This document shows positions 13,667 to 20,302 of a stretch of 20,302 nt of DNA, piece after piece. Every line of letters starts with the position of its first letter. Position 1 is the first letter of the stretch. The DNA is from DATMBL01 sp050735975 (GTDB lineage: Bacteria > Desulfobacterota > Binatia > UBA9968), in NCBI GenBank assembly GCA_050735975.1, contig JBOHVS010000200.1:1-20302 (forward strand), given 5' to 3'. The notes beneath the pieces were generated by a model. It made no database searches. It worked only from the letters and a program-made list of their open reading frames with translations, and was not told the DNA's origin. The position numbers and the translations under genes were made by a program.

Positions 13667-15208
13667 TTACAAGTCTACGCGCTTTGACGATGAAGGATCC
13701 TTCCGACTTTGCTCAACGGTGTTCGATGGTTGGTGGAAAGTCCCGATAAAAGCCGCTTCTAAGCGTCGCAGGAGAAAATTGCGCTTCACACGGGGCTCGG
13801 ATGTTTTTTTGTGGATACGGCGCTTAGCCTGATATAAGACGCCGTCCGCGGCACTCAGTAGGGAGTCGAAGCTTTCGCCATCTCTCGGATATTCAGCAAC
13901 GCCAACGCTTACGCTCACGTGCGGTCCGTCAGTGCAGGCGGCAAGCTGCTTGCCGATTCGATCCGCAACTCGAAGGGCCGCCCGTTCGTCCGCCTCGGGC
14001 AAGACCAGTGCGAACTCGTCGCCGCCGAACCGGGCAACGGTATCTATGGTGCGGCAAGACCCACGGATAACCTTAGCGACTTTGCGTAGCGCCTGGTTGC
14101 CGATCATGTGACCTTGACGGTCGTTTAGCAACTTCAGCTCGTCTACGTCCAAGAACAATATCGCAAAATGCCGCTCGCTCCGTTGTGATCGTTGGAGCTC
14201 TCCATTTAAAACTTCTATGAACTTGCGGTAGTTGGCGATCCCGGTCAGGGGATCGGTGACCGCAAGATGCTGCAACTGGGTTTTCTCCCTCACATGGCCC
14301 GAAACAATCGCCGACAGCGCCATACCCATTAGCGCAGTTACCCCCATGAAAAGCTGCAATAGAAAGAAAGACTCCTGCGGCGTTTGCATGGCGAATGGTC
14401 CGAACCCGTTCCGTGTTCCCCAGATCGCAATCCCACACGAGACCACAATAGCGGCTGCCGTTTCGCGTTGGTTGAAGCGAACCGCCGTCCAGATGAAGAA
14501 CGGCACGCACAGGAGCTCCAGGGGGTAGTTCCCGCTCATGAATGGAATCAGATCGCCGAATACGACCAAACACGCAACCATGAAGGACAATAGAAACAAG
14601 GCTCTCTCTATGACCTGACCTCGATTCCACCCAATGCCGGGGTTATTACTCCATTGCACGAGGAGCGGGGTAACCAGCAGACAACCCATAATGTCGTCGA
14701 GCCACCATGTAAACCATATCTGACCGAACTCCTCCAGGTCGATGAACCCGACCGTCCCTACTATCAACATACTAACGGCAGCGCTCATCGAGGCAACCAG
14801 AGTTGCGAACAATACGAACCTTGAGATGTCTTGAGGGCGATCGAAAACAGTGCGGCCGTTAGCAAAGCGAATTATTAGAGCGGCGCTGATCAGCGCTTCA
14901 AGACATTTTCCAACCGCTATGCCAATGGCGGGGGCGATCGAGCCTCCAGCAGCCAGATTTGCTATAAGGGCGCCGAGAAAAATCCCCGGCCAGATGCCGT
15001 AACCGAGAATTAGGATCGCCGCCAGCGCGATTCCTGTCTCAGGTTTTAGTAAGCTTGGGCCGCCATCCAGGAAAACGAGCTTCAGCGCCAGCTCGGCTGC
15101 GAGGAAGTAAATGACCGCTAGCGCAATGATCTTTAGGGTCTTCGGCTGAAGCATGGAGCGTGGGGCAAGGAGTCGCTGATCTCTGACTTCTGAGCTACGC
15201 CGGAACAA
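13667..15208 (-). CDS. Membrane diguanylate cyclase, MASE1-GGDEF
   Basis: This 513-residue inner-membrane enzyme makes the second messenger c-di-GMP from two GTP. Residues about 25-305 form a multi-helix MASE1-type sensor domain (FLDGGPSLLKPETGIALAAI and WFTWWLDDIMGCLLVTPLLV are typical). The GGDEF domain starts at DPLTGIANYRKF (319-330), has LDVDELKLLND at about 353-363, and the intact active-site motif GGDEF at 395-399. The product-inhibition I-site RTID (386-389) is five residues before it, so both catalysis and feedback inhibition look intact. The start is uncertain: TTG at 15208 or ATG at 15154; neither has a clear ribosome site. Downstream of the receiver gene on the same strand after a 373-bp gap. 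Confidence 0.93.
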   Translation of the reverse strand: MFRRSSEVRDQRLLAPRSMLQPKTLKIIALAVIYFLAAELALKLVFLDGGPSLLKPETGIALAAILILGYGIWPGIFLGALIANLAAGGSIAPAIGIAVGKCLEALISAALIIRFANGRTVFDRPQDISRFVLFATLVASMSAAVSMLIVGTVGFIDLEEFGQIWFTWWLDDIMGCLLVTPLLVQWSNNPGIGWNRGQVIERALFLLSFMVACLVVFGDLIPFMSGNYPLELLCVPFFIWTAVRFNQRETAAAIVVSCGIAIWGTRNGFGPFAMQTPQESFFLLQLFMGVTALMGMALSAIVSGHVREKTQLQHLAVTDPLTGIANYRKFIEVLNGELQRSQRSERHFAILFLDVDELKLLNDRQGHMIGNQALRKVAKVIRGSCRTIDTVARFGGDEFALVLPEADERAALRVADRIGKQLAACTDGPHVSVSVGVAEYPRDGESFDSLLSAADGVLYQAKRRIHKKTSEPRVKRNFLLRRLEAAFIGTFHQPSNTVEQSRKDPSSSKRVDL

Positions 15209-15581
15209 CGCAGAGTACGTGCCAGCATTTGCAAATAAATGACGTGTCTTAGTTATCCCAAACTCTTCCTTATCAGGGTCAAAAGTGCCTTTGGCTTTGA
15301 GAATCTCGTCTCGATTTCGAGATTAGCAGAACCTTGAGTGTTCCATTCGCAATAAATCGATTGAGGCGGTAGGTCCCTTGACTGCGTCGTTATGGACTTA
15401 CCAACAGCAATGAGCCGTGAGGTTATTTGAAAGGGAACACCACGTGAGGTCCGACGGACGGGTTCATGCGTTAAATTGTGCGGTCGGTAATGAAATCGGG
15501 TGGATGAAGAGAAAAATGCTCTTGAGCGGGATTGGACTCTCGAGTGCTCCGCACCTAGCGCAGCGGCATCCCCATCGTTCC
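15209..15581. other. Gap without a gene between receiver and cyclase
   Basis: I find no supportable gene on either strand in these 373 bases. A short inverted repeat, AATCTCG...CGAGATT at about 15302-15325, is the only local structure noticed. The leader or promoter of the diguanylate cyclase must lie in the left part, but no convincing -35/-10 pair stands out. Confidence 0.5.
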
Positions 15582-15947
15582 TTACCCAGGCGGCCGCAGA
15601 AGACGTCTTGTCGTCTCGAGTAGAACCTCAAGTTCAACAGGCTTCCGCAGGAACTCTGCTACGCCGCGGAGTAGACCTTTCGCGGAGTTTTGAGAGATAT
15701 ATGCAGTCAGCACTATTATGGGAGTTTGTGGCGATTCTCTGTGAATTCTCTCCGCCAGCCTGATGCCATCCAGCCGGGGTATAAAAAAGTCGGTAATCAC
15801 AAGATCGAAGCGCCGATTGTCGAGCAGTTCGACCGCGTGATGCCCATCGCCCGCCTCGGCGACCTCATAACCCTCACTCCGCAACCCTTCCGAGATATAT
15901 TCGCGAGTAATGCTGTCGTCTTCAACCAGAAGTATCTTCTCAGTCAC
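15582..15947 (-). CDS. Stand-alone response-regulator receiver protein
   Basis: The 121-residue protein is a single CheY-like receiver domain with no output domain. The acidic pocket is D10/D11 (VEDD), the phospho-acceptor is D53 (LVITDFFIP), the switch threonine is T81 (VLTAY) and the conserved lysine is K102 (LRKPVE). It begins at GTG 15947 (GTG ACT GAG), with no strong ribosome site. No histidine kinase is in the window, so its partner is elsewhere. Its gene precedes the diguanylate cyclase on the same strand, 373 bases away, which makes a shared signalling role possible but not shown. Confidence 0.92.
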   Translation of the reverse strand: MTEKILLVEDDSITREYISEGLRSEGYEVAEAGDGHHAVELLDNRRFDLVITDFFIPRLDGIRLAERIHRESPQTPIIVLTAYISQNSAKGLLRGVAEFLRKPVELEVLLETTRRLLRPPG

Positions 15948-16132
15948 TAACAGCTATTTTATACCGAGAAATAAAAAATTCGAGTGGGTAGAAGAAAAAA
16001 AAACGAACCACCGGCGTTGAGCGGATTGCCTACCGAGTCATCGGACGCCGGCAAATCTCGCAGCGGCACAATCGGTTATTTCGGGGACTCCCGAGATATC
16101 ACAATCCTGGCGTGGATGTTTAGCCTCAGGAA

Positions 16133-16164
16133 GCATATGAGTTTATTTCAGAATGCCTGCTAGG
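16133..16164. repeat. Solo right end of the MITE-like repeat
   Basis: GCATATGAGTTTATTTCAGA and the following ATGCCTGCTAGG align with the right end of the element at 6301-6330 (GCATATGAGTCTTTTTCAGC, AGCCTGCTGG) with a few changes. No left end is found upstream. The end of this repeat coincides with the stop codon of the VOC relic. Confidence 0.5.
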
Positions 16165-16285
16165 CCTGCCAGCCATGTTGTGACAAATCGATTGGATTTC
16201 CGTCCGGGTCGTGGACTCGACACTCGGCTTCACGCTTGGGAGGTCTCTTCTGGACTTCCGTTGCCGCTCCCAACTCCTTGCACAT
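16160..16285 (-). pseudogene. C-terminal relic of a glyoxalase/VOC-family protein
   Basis: A 41-residue minus-strand frame reads CKELGAATEV, then RVHDPDGNPIDLSQHGW. The DPDGN.IDL..HGW ending is the characteristic last strand of vicinal-oxygen-chelate proteins of the glyoxalase/bleomycin-resistance type. A stop (16286-16288) closes the frame immediately upstream, and the N-terminal metal-binding half is absent. The remaining 16289-16414 upstream shows no continuing match in any frame, apart from a 13-base direct repeat of CCCAACTCCTTGC (16269-16281 and 16381-16393). It is therefore a truncated gene, possibly cut by a rearrangement. The 15948-16132 stretch next to it is empty and partly A-rich. 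Confidence 0.6.
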
Positions 16286-16414
16286 TTATAAAACCGCAAA
16301 GGATAGGCAACTCCCGGTCTTAGGCTTTCAGAGCGACTCTGTTTACTTGAGTGGCCCCAAATGTAGCGGCGACTCGAAGACCCAACTCCTTGCTATTCCA
16401 CAGTTTCGATCCCC

Positions 16415-18733
16415 TTAATGTGGCAGTTGGGTTAGACCCGGGCCCGCTTCTTTCTCCTCGATCGCCGTCAAGACGCGGTCTGGGGTCAAAGGCAACTCCT
16501 TGAGCCGCGCCTTGATCGCGTCGTATATGGCATTGCCAACGGCGGGTGCCACGCCGACAACGGCGAGCTCGCCGATTCCTTTGGCGCCGAATGGTCCCTC
16601 GGGCAAAGGCACTTCTACGATTATCGGAACGATCTCCGGGATCTCCTGCGAGGAGGGAATCTTGTAATCCATGAACGACGGATTGATCACATGACCGTCG
16701 TCAAACTGAATGCCCTCATGCATGGCATAGCCTAGCCCCATCACCGCGCCGCCTACAATCTGTCCCTTGACCGCGAGCGGATTCAAAGCTTTTCCGGTAT
16801 CGTGAGCCGAGACGATCTTTAGAACTTTTACCATCCCGGTCTCCTGGTCAACCTCCACCTCCACGCCTTGCGCGGCGTATTTCCAGCCGGGCACGGACTC
16901 TCTTCCCAGCGCCTTGTGCGGGAGCTTGGGATAGTCGCCTTTACCGCCGTACCAACCTCTCCCCAGAATGGGCTTTTCCCTCATGTGGGCTTTCTCGACG
17001 ACTTCCCTGAAGGTTAGCGACAAGCCCGGTTTTTTCTTCGAAATCACTCGCTGGTTTTCCACCGCAAGATCATTGACCGGAATCTCGGTGATCTTCGACG
17101 CCAACTCCAGCAGCTGTCTTTTTGCGTCTTCAGCCGCTTTTTTGACAGCCATCCCGGCGTAAAGGGTCACACGGCTCGAGAACGTGCCCCGATCGTAGGG
17201 CGTGACAGCGGTATCCGCGGTCGTGATTCCCACCGCCTCGATCGGGAGTCCGAGCTCTTCGGCCACGATCTGACTCATTACGACCTCCATCCCCTGGCCG
17301 ATCTCGGATGCTCCCACGAGCACCTGCGCGCTGCCGTCCTCGTTGAACTGGACGTAAGCGCCCGAGATGCTCGACTGGGTCGTCGGGGATTTGGCGACGA
17401 CGACGATCCCTCGGCCGACGTTTCTCTCCTTGGGCTTTCCCCAACCGATGGCCGCCGCCGCCTTTCGCAGGCACTTTTTGAGACCGATGTTCTGGACGAC
17501 ATCCCCGATCGAGTTGATGTCCCCCTCGTCCCAAACGTTCTTCATGCGCAAATCGAACGGGTCGAGCCCAAGCCGCTCCGCGATCATATCCATCTGGGAC
17601 TCGATAGCCCAGTAGGCTTCAGGTACCCCAAGGCCACGAAGCTGGGTACCACGGATCTTGTTCGTATAGACCAGAGTCGAGCTCACCCGAATGTCAGCCA
17701 TGCGATAGGGGCCGATCGCGTCCTTCATGGCACGGTTGCTCGGCGCCAGTCCCTCCCGGTAAGCACCCGTATCCCAGATCAACTCGACGTCACGGGCGAG
17801 GAGCGTTCCGTCTTTCTTAACACCGGTGCGGACCCGCGCAATTGCCGGCGTCGAGCCTGCCGACGCGGTAAACTCCTCTGTCCGGGTCATGACGATTTTC
17901 ACGGGCCTTTGCGTCTTGAGCGCTAGTGCTAGGGCACAGGGCTCGAGCCGAGGATCGATCTTGCCGCCGAAGCCGCCACCGACCTTAGTGCAGATGACCC
18001 GGAGCTTGCTTTCCGGAATATTGAAGGTCTCCGCCAGTATGGTGCGAAGTAGAAAGACTTCCTGAGAGCAGCTCCACACGGTCATCGAGCCCGCCTGGCT
18101 GGAAGCGACTACCGCGTGAGGCTCCATGTAGCAGTGATGAATCTGCTCCGAGCGGAACGTATCGTCGAACACGAAATCGCATCTCTTGAACGCAGCCTCC
18201 ACGTCTCCACGCTGATTGACCGCCTGATGGACAATGTTGGTCCCCGGCACGGGATTCCACGATGCTAGATAAACCTCTCTGCATTCGTAGTTGGCCATGT
18301 CCTCGTGTACCAGAGGCGCACCGGTTTTCATCGCCTGCTCGACATCGAAAACGGCCGGAAGCTCTTCGTAATCGACTTCGATCAGGCCGATCGCTTCCTC
18401 CGCCGTTTCTTCATCGACGGCGGCGACTGCAGCCACGGCGTCTCCGATGTAGCGAACCTTGCTGAGCGTCAAGATGTTCTCATCGCGGACCGACAAGCCA
18501 AACCTTTTCTGCGGAACATCCTTTCCCGTGATAACGGCACGCACCCCGGGCACGCGCTTCGCTTTCTCGACATTCATCCTCAGAATCTTTCCATGCGGAA
18601 TAGGACTTCGGAGAATTCTTCCCCACAACATCCCCGGCAGGCGCACGTCCACAGCGTAAACGGAACGGCCGGTGACCATTTCGAAGCCATCGACCCGCTC
18701 CACGGGGGTTCCGATGACTCGGTACTGCTCCAT
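16415..18733 (-). CDS. Xanthine-dehydrogenase-family molybdopterin-binding subunit
   Basis: This 772-residue large subunit of a molybdenum hydroxylase would insert oxygen from water into a C-H bond of an aldehyde, purine or other heterocycle. Order: alpha/beta-hammerhead domain about 15-130, then two molybdopterin-binding regions with VGGGFGGK (about 251-258), LRGLGVPEA (365-373), GASEIGQGMEVV, and GAKGIGE, whose E722 matches the catalytic glutamate. It lacks the AYxCSFR loop of CO dehydrogenase CoxL. ATG at 18733 is chosen over 18754 because GAGGAGG stands five bases before it. It follows the binding-protein gene by 17 bases, so they form one operon. No [2Fe-2S] or FAD subunit is in the window, which is odd for this family. 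Substrate unknown. Confidence 0.9.
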   Translation of the reverse strand: MEQYRVIGTPVERVDGFEMVTGRSVYAVDVRLPGMLWGRILRSPIPHGKILRMNVEKAKRVPGVRAVITGKDVPQKRFGLSVRDENILTLSKVRYIGDAVAAVAAVDEETAEEAIGLIEVDYEELPAVFDVEQAMKTGAPLVHEDMANYECREVYLASWNPVPGTNIVHQAVNQRGDVEAAFKRCDFVFDDTFRSEQIHHCYMEPHAVVASSQAGSMTVWSCSQEVFLLRTILAETFNIPESKLRVICTKVGGGFGGKIDPRLEPCALALALKTQRPVKIVMTRTEEFTASAGSTPAIARVRTGVKKDGTLLARDVELIWDTGAYREGLAPSNRAMKDAIGPYRMADIRVSSTLVYTNKIRGTQLRGLGVPEAYWAIESQMDMIAERLGLDPFDLRMKNVWDEGDINSIGDVVQNIGLKKCLRKAAAAIGWGKPKERNVGRGIVVVAKSPTTQSSISGAYVQFNEDGSAQVLVGASEIGQGMEVVMSQIVAEELGLPIEAVGITTADTAVTPYDRGTFSSRVTLYAGMAVKKAAEDAKRQLLELASKITEIPVNDLAVENQRVISKKKPGLSLTFREVVEKAHMREKPILGRGWYGGKGDYPKLPHKALGRESVPGWKYAAQGVEVEVDQETGMVKVLKIVSAHDTGKALNPLAVKGQIVGGAVMGLGYAMHEGIQFDDGHVINPSFMDYKIPSSQEIPEIVPIIVEVPLPEGPFGAKGIGELAVVGVAPAVGNAIYDAIKARLKELPLTPDRVLTAIEEKEAGPGLTQLPH

Positions 18734-18750
18734 CGATGCCTCCTCGGATA

Positions 18751-19743
18751 TCACTCTAACTTTAGCTTCTTCACGAAGGAAAAATCCACGATCTGGTCCG
18801 GTTCGAGCGGCCTGTCCGTCACTCCCTTTTCCACCGCGCTGTCAATGGCGCGCTGGATGACGTTCCTCGGAACAACACCCGTCGGATTCAGCGCAGGTAC
18901 CAACCTTTCGTAGAATTCGAGGGAATCTTCCCGATTCAACTTAAAGGATCCCATGATATATCGGATAACGTCGTCCTTGTTCTTCGGAGCGACCACGGCC
19001 TTCGTCGCCAGCATTACGGCTCGGACGGCTTTCTCGACTTCGGCGGGTTTCTCCCGAATTTTCGCTACCGTCGCGCTGAACCCACCGTATGGAAATTTAA
19101 AGATCGTCCCGCTTTCCAACAACACCTTAAAGCCTTGCCGCGAGGCCCGGATATCGAACGGCGCGCTGACGAAAGCCCCGTCGAGAGCCTTCGTCTTCAA
19201 CGCAGCGATCCGGGAACTGTTGCCTCCGGCAGCCAGCAGCGTTACATCCTTTTGCGGGTCTAAACCATGGTGCTTGAACACTTCTACGGCTGCGTCGTAA
19301 GTCAAACCGCCAAACGAGCTAACGCCGACCTTCTTTCCGCGCAAATCCGCAATCTTTGTGATCTCCTTCTGTACGACCAATCCCATGACGGGTTGTTGAA
19401 CGATGACCGCGAGAAGCCGGACCGGAAAGCCCCTCAAGGCCGCATCGATCGTCGAAGTGCTGAAAGTCGTATAGTCGAGATCGCCGCTATTGAGCGCCGC
19501 AATGGCGGCCTCGGTCTTTATGACCACCATCTTGGGATCGAAGCCTTCCCTCTTGAAAAACCCTCGTTCCGCAGCATAGTAGGTTGAAAACGCCGAAAAG
19601 CTGACGGTGCTCGATCCGATGTGGATGACTTTGAGTTCCTGAGCTCTTGTTGTAGGGACAGGGCCCATCGCCAGAACCGTCGCCACTCCGAGCGCAGCGA
19701 AAATTTTGGCTCCCAAGCTAGTCACAATGTTCGTTATCCTCAT
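18751..19743 (-). CDS. ABC transporter substrate-binding protein, NMT1/THI5-like
   Basis: This 330-residue periplasmic binding protein has a Sec signal peptide: basic start, hydrophobic core (KIFAALGVATVLAMG), and probable cleavage after TTRA near residue 34. The mature protein has class features: YYAAERGFFKREGFDPKMV, IAALNSGDLDYTTFSTSTIDAALRG, and DLRGKKVGVSSFGG. It shares only the family pattern with the binding protein at 4007-4969. ATG at 19743 follows an AGGAGGA site. It is transcribed with the molybdenum hydroxylase subunit 17 bases downstream, with no permease or ATPase of its class beside it. Such lone binding proteins may share a permease or act as a sensor; the ligand is unknown. 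Confidence 0.9.
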   Translation of the reverse strand: MRITNIVTSLGAKIFAALGVATVLAMGPVPTTRAQELKVIHIGSSTVSFSAFSTYYAAERGFFKREGFDPKMVVIKTEAAIAALNSGDLDYTTFSTSTIDAALRGFPVRLLAVIVQQPVMGLVVQKEITKIADLRGKKVGVSSFGGLTYDAAVEVFKHHGLDPQKDVTLLAAGGNSSRIAALKTKALDGAFVSAPFDIRASRQGFKVLLESGTIFKFPYGGFSATVAKIREKPAEVEKAVRAVMLATKAVVAPKNKDDVIRYIMGSFKLNREDSLEFYERLVPALNPTGVVPRNVIQRAIDSAVEKGVTDRPLEPDQIVDFSFVKKLKLE

Positions 19744-20081
19744 CGTGCTCCTCCTGTTCGCAAGTCCATCAATAGCGGCATCCGTTTTTTAAATCGTAGA
19801 TCAAGATAACCACAGCCGGCAAGTTCCTGTTGCGCGTATCGCGGTTTGCCGCTCACAGAGCTTGTCAAGTTTCAGCCAGTTGCATGTTTCGCCTATAATT
19901 CTTCACGTATCACCGGGTATTCTTCTTTGTCAATCAACGGCGGGCAGTTTGCCTGACACCGTCTTTGCCATATTCGGTCGTAGCCGCCTCGACCATGTCA
20001 CAGAACAATTTCGCAGAATGCAACTCATAACTCGGCGGGGGACCTGCGCGGCCCAGCTGAAGTTCCAGTAAGCCCTTTCCC
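19744..20081. other. Intergenic region upstream of the binding protein-molybdenum hydroxylase operon
   Basis: These 338 bases hold no gene I can support. On the minus strand there are two TTGACA boxes (19934-19929 and 19868-19863). Only the first has a partial -10 (GATACG after 16 bp, or TATAGG further on), so promoter assignment is weak. No terminator hairpin after the oligopeptide ATPase is evident, leaving read-through into the operon possible. Confidence 0.35.
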
Positions 20082-20302
20082 CTACTGAACGCTGCTCTCA
20101 ACTCTATGGCAGGCTGCCGATTGGTGTAGTCTCTTCTCCTGCAGGATAGGCTCGATTTCTTTGCATTGATCAATCCGAACAGGGCAACGTGACTCAAGGC
20201 GACACCCCCCCACCGGATTGATCGGCAGAACAATCTCACCTCTGAGTTGATGTTGCCGCTCACCGCTGTTTGTACCGAGAGCGAGATTAGAGGCAATCAG
20301 TC
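20082..20302 (-). CDS. 3' end of an oligopeptide/dipeptide ABC transporter ATP-binding protein (partial)
   Basis: A minus-strand frame open to the window edge ends at TAG 20082-20084 and encodes 72 C-terminal residues. It reads LRGEIVLPINPVGGC, then SRCPVRIDQC and AACHRVE. This is the cysteine-containing oligo_HPY C-terminal region of DppD/DppF/OppD/OppF-type ATPases (consensus GE.PSPINPP.GC.F..RCP.A...C....P, then CH). In some ATPases of this type these cysteines bind an iron-sulfur cluster. VLPINPVGGC in place of SPINPPSGC is a mild divergence. No start is visible because the gene begins outside the window. It implies a peptide-type importer just beyond the right edge. Confidence 0.75.
   Translation of the reverse strand, partial: LIASNLALGTNSGERQHQLRGEIVLPINPVGGCRLESRCPVRIDQCKEIEPILQEKRLHQSAACHRVESSVQ

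Noticed and set aside
14073..14630. 185-residue minus-strand frame within the diguanylate cyclase
   Set aside because: Out of frame with the intact MASE1-GGDEF protein on the same strand; no family resemblance.
15417..15763. Plus-strand frames of 68 and 87 residues between cyclase and receiver
   Set aside because: Partly antisense to the receiver gene, with no ribosome site or protein-like pattern.
19934..20296. 120-residue minus-strand frame at the right edge
   Set aside because: The neighbouring frame on the same strand has the oligo_HPY cysteine pattern, so this is its out-of-frame shadow.

Overview
This 20.3 kb window reads as an ordinary chromosomal stretch from a moderately GC-rich, probably uncultured Gram-negative-type bacterium. 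Supporting signs are a monofunctional peptidoglycan transglycosylase, Tat- and Sec-exported ABC binding proteins of the NMT1/THI5 class, a molybdenum hydroxylase, a fumarylacetoacetate-hydrolase-family enzyme, and many short dispersed intergenic repeats. Together these recall soil or sediment lineages of the former Deltaproteobacteria (Binatota-like or similar). That placement is inference; no rRNA or other phylogenetic marker lies in the window.

Layout. 1-289 holds degenerate repeat ends and a candidate promoter for a fumarylacetoacetate-hydrolase-family gene (290-1201, +). It converges on a minus-strand ABC importer operon: binding protein (4969-4007), ATPase (3793-3017) and two different permeases (3020-2241, 2238-1468). 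Next come a TatD-type metallohydrolase (5208-5993, +), a MITE-like repeat (6086-6330), a YajR-like MFS transporter (6507-7727, +), an EamA-type DMT transporter (8624-7761, -), and an overlapping mutY-mtgA pair (8706-10527, +). From 10.6 to 12.1 kb lie three small unrecognised genes, a relic of a sigma-54 activator, and low-complexity DNA. A glucose-dehydrogenase-type medium-chain dehydrogenase (12437-13549, +) then converges on a minus-strand signalling pair, a lone receiver protein (15947-15582) and a MASE1-GGDEF diguanylate cyclase (15208-13667). A VOC-family gene relic (16285-16160) follows. The right end is a minus-strand run: the 3' end of an oligopeptide ABC ATPase cut by the window edge (20302-20082), an NMT1/THI5-like binding protein (19743-18751), and the molybdopterin subunit of a xanthine-dehydrogenase-family enzyme (18733-16415).

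How the genes fit together. Two import-plus-oxidation themes recur: an importer beside an FAH-type hydrolase on the left, and a binding protein cotranscribed with a molybdenum hydroxylase subunit on the right. Both suggest scavenging of small organic, possibly aromatic or heterocyclic, compounds, but no substrate can be read from the sequence.

The most distinctive non-coding signal is a roughly 119-bp multi-hairpin repeat present twice (1256-1374 and 13544-13661, about 96% identical). Each copy lies in the gap between two convergent genes; one copy supplies the stop codon of the upstream gene. I found no CRISPR array, tRNA, rRNA, transposase or defence system.
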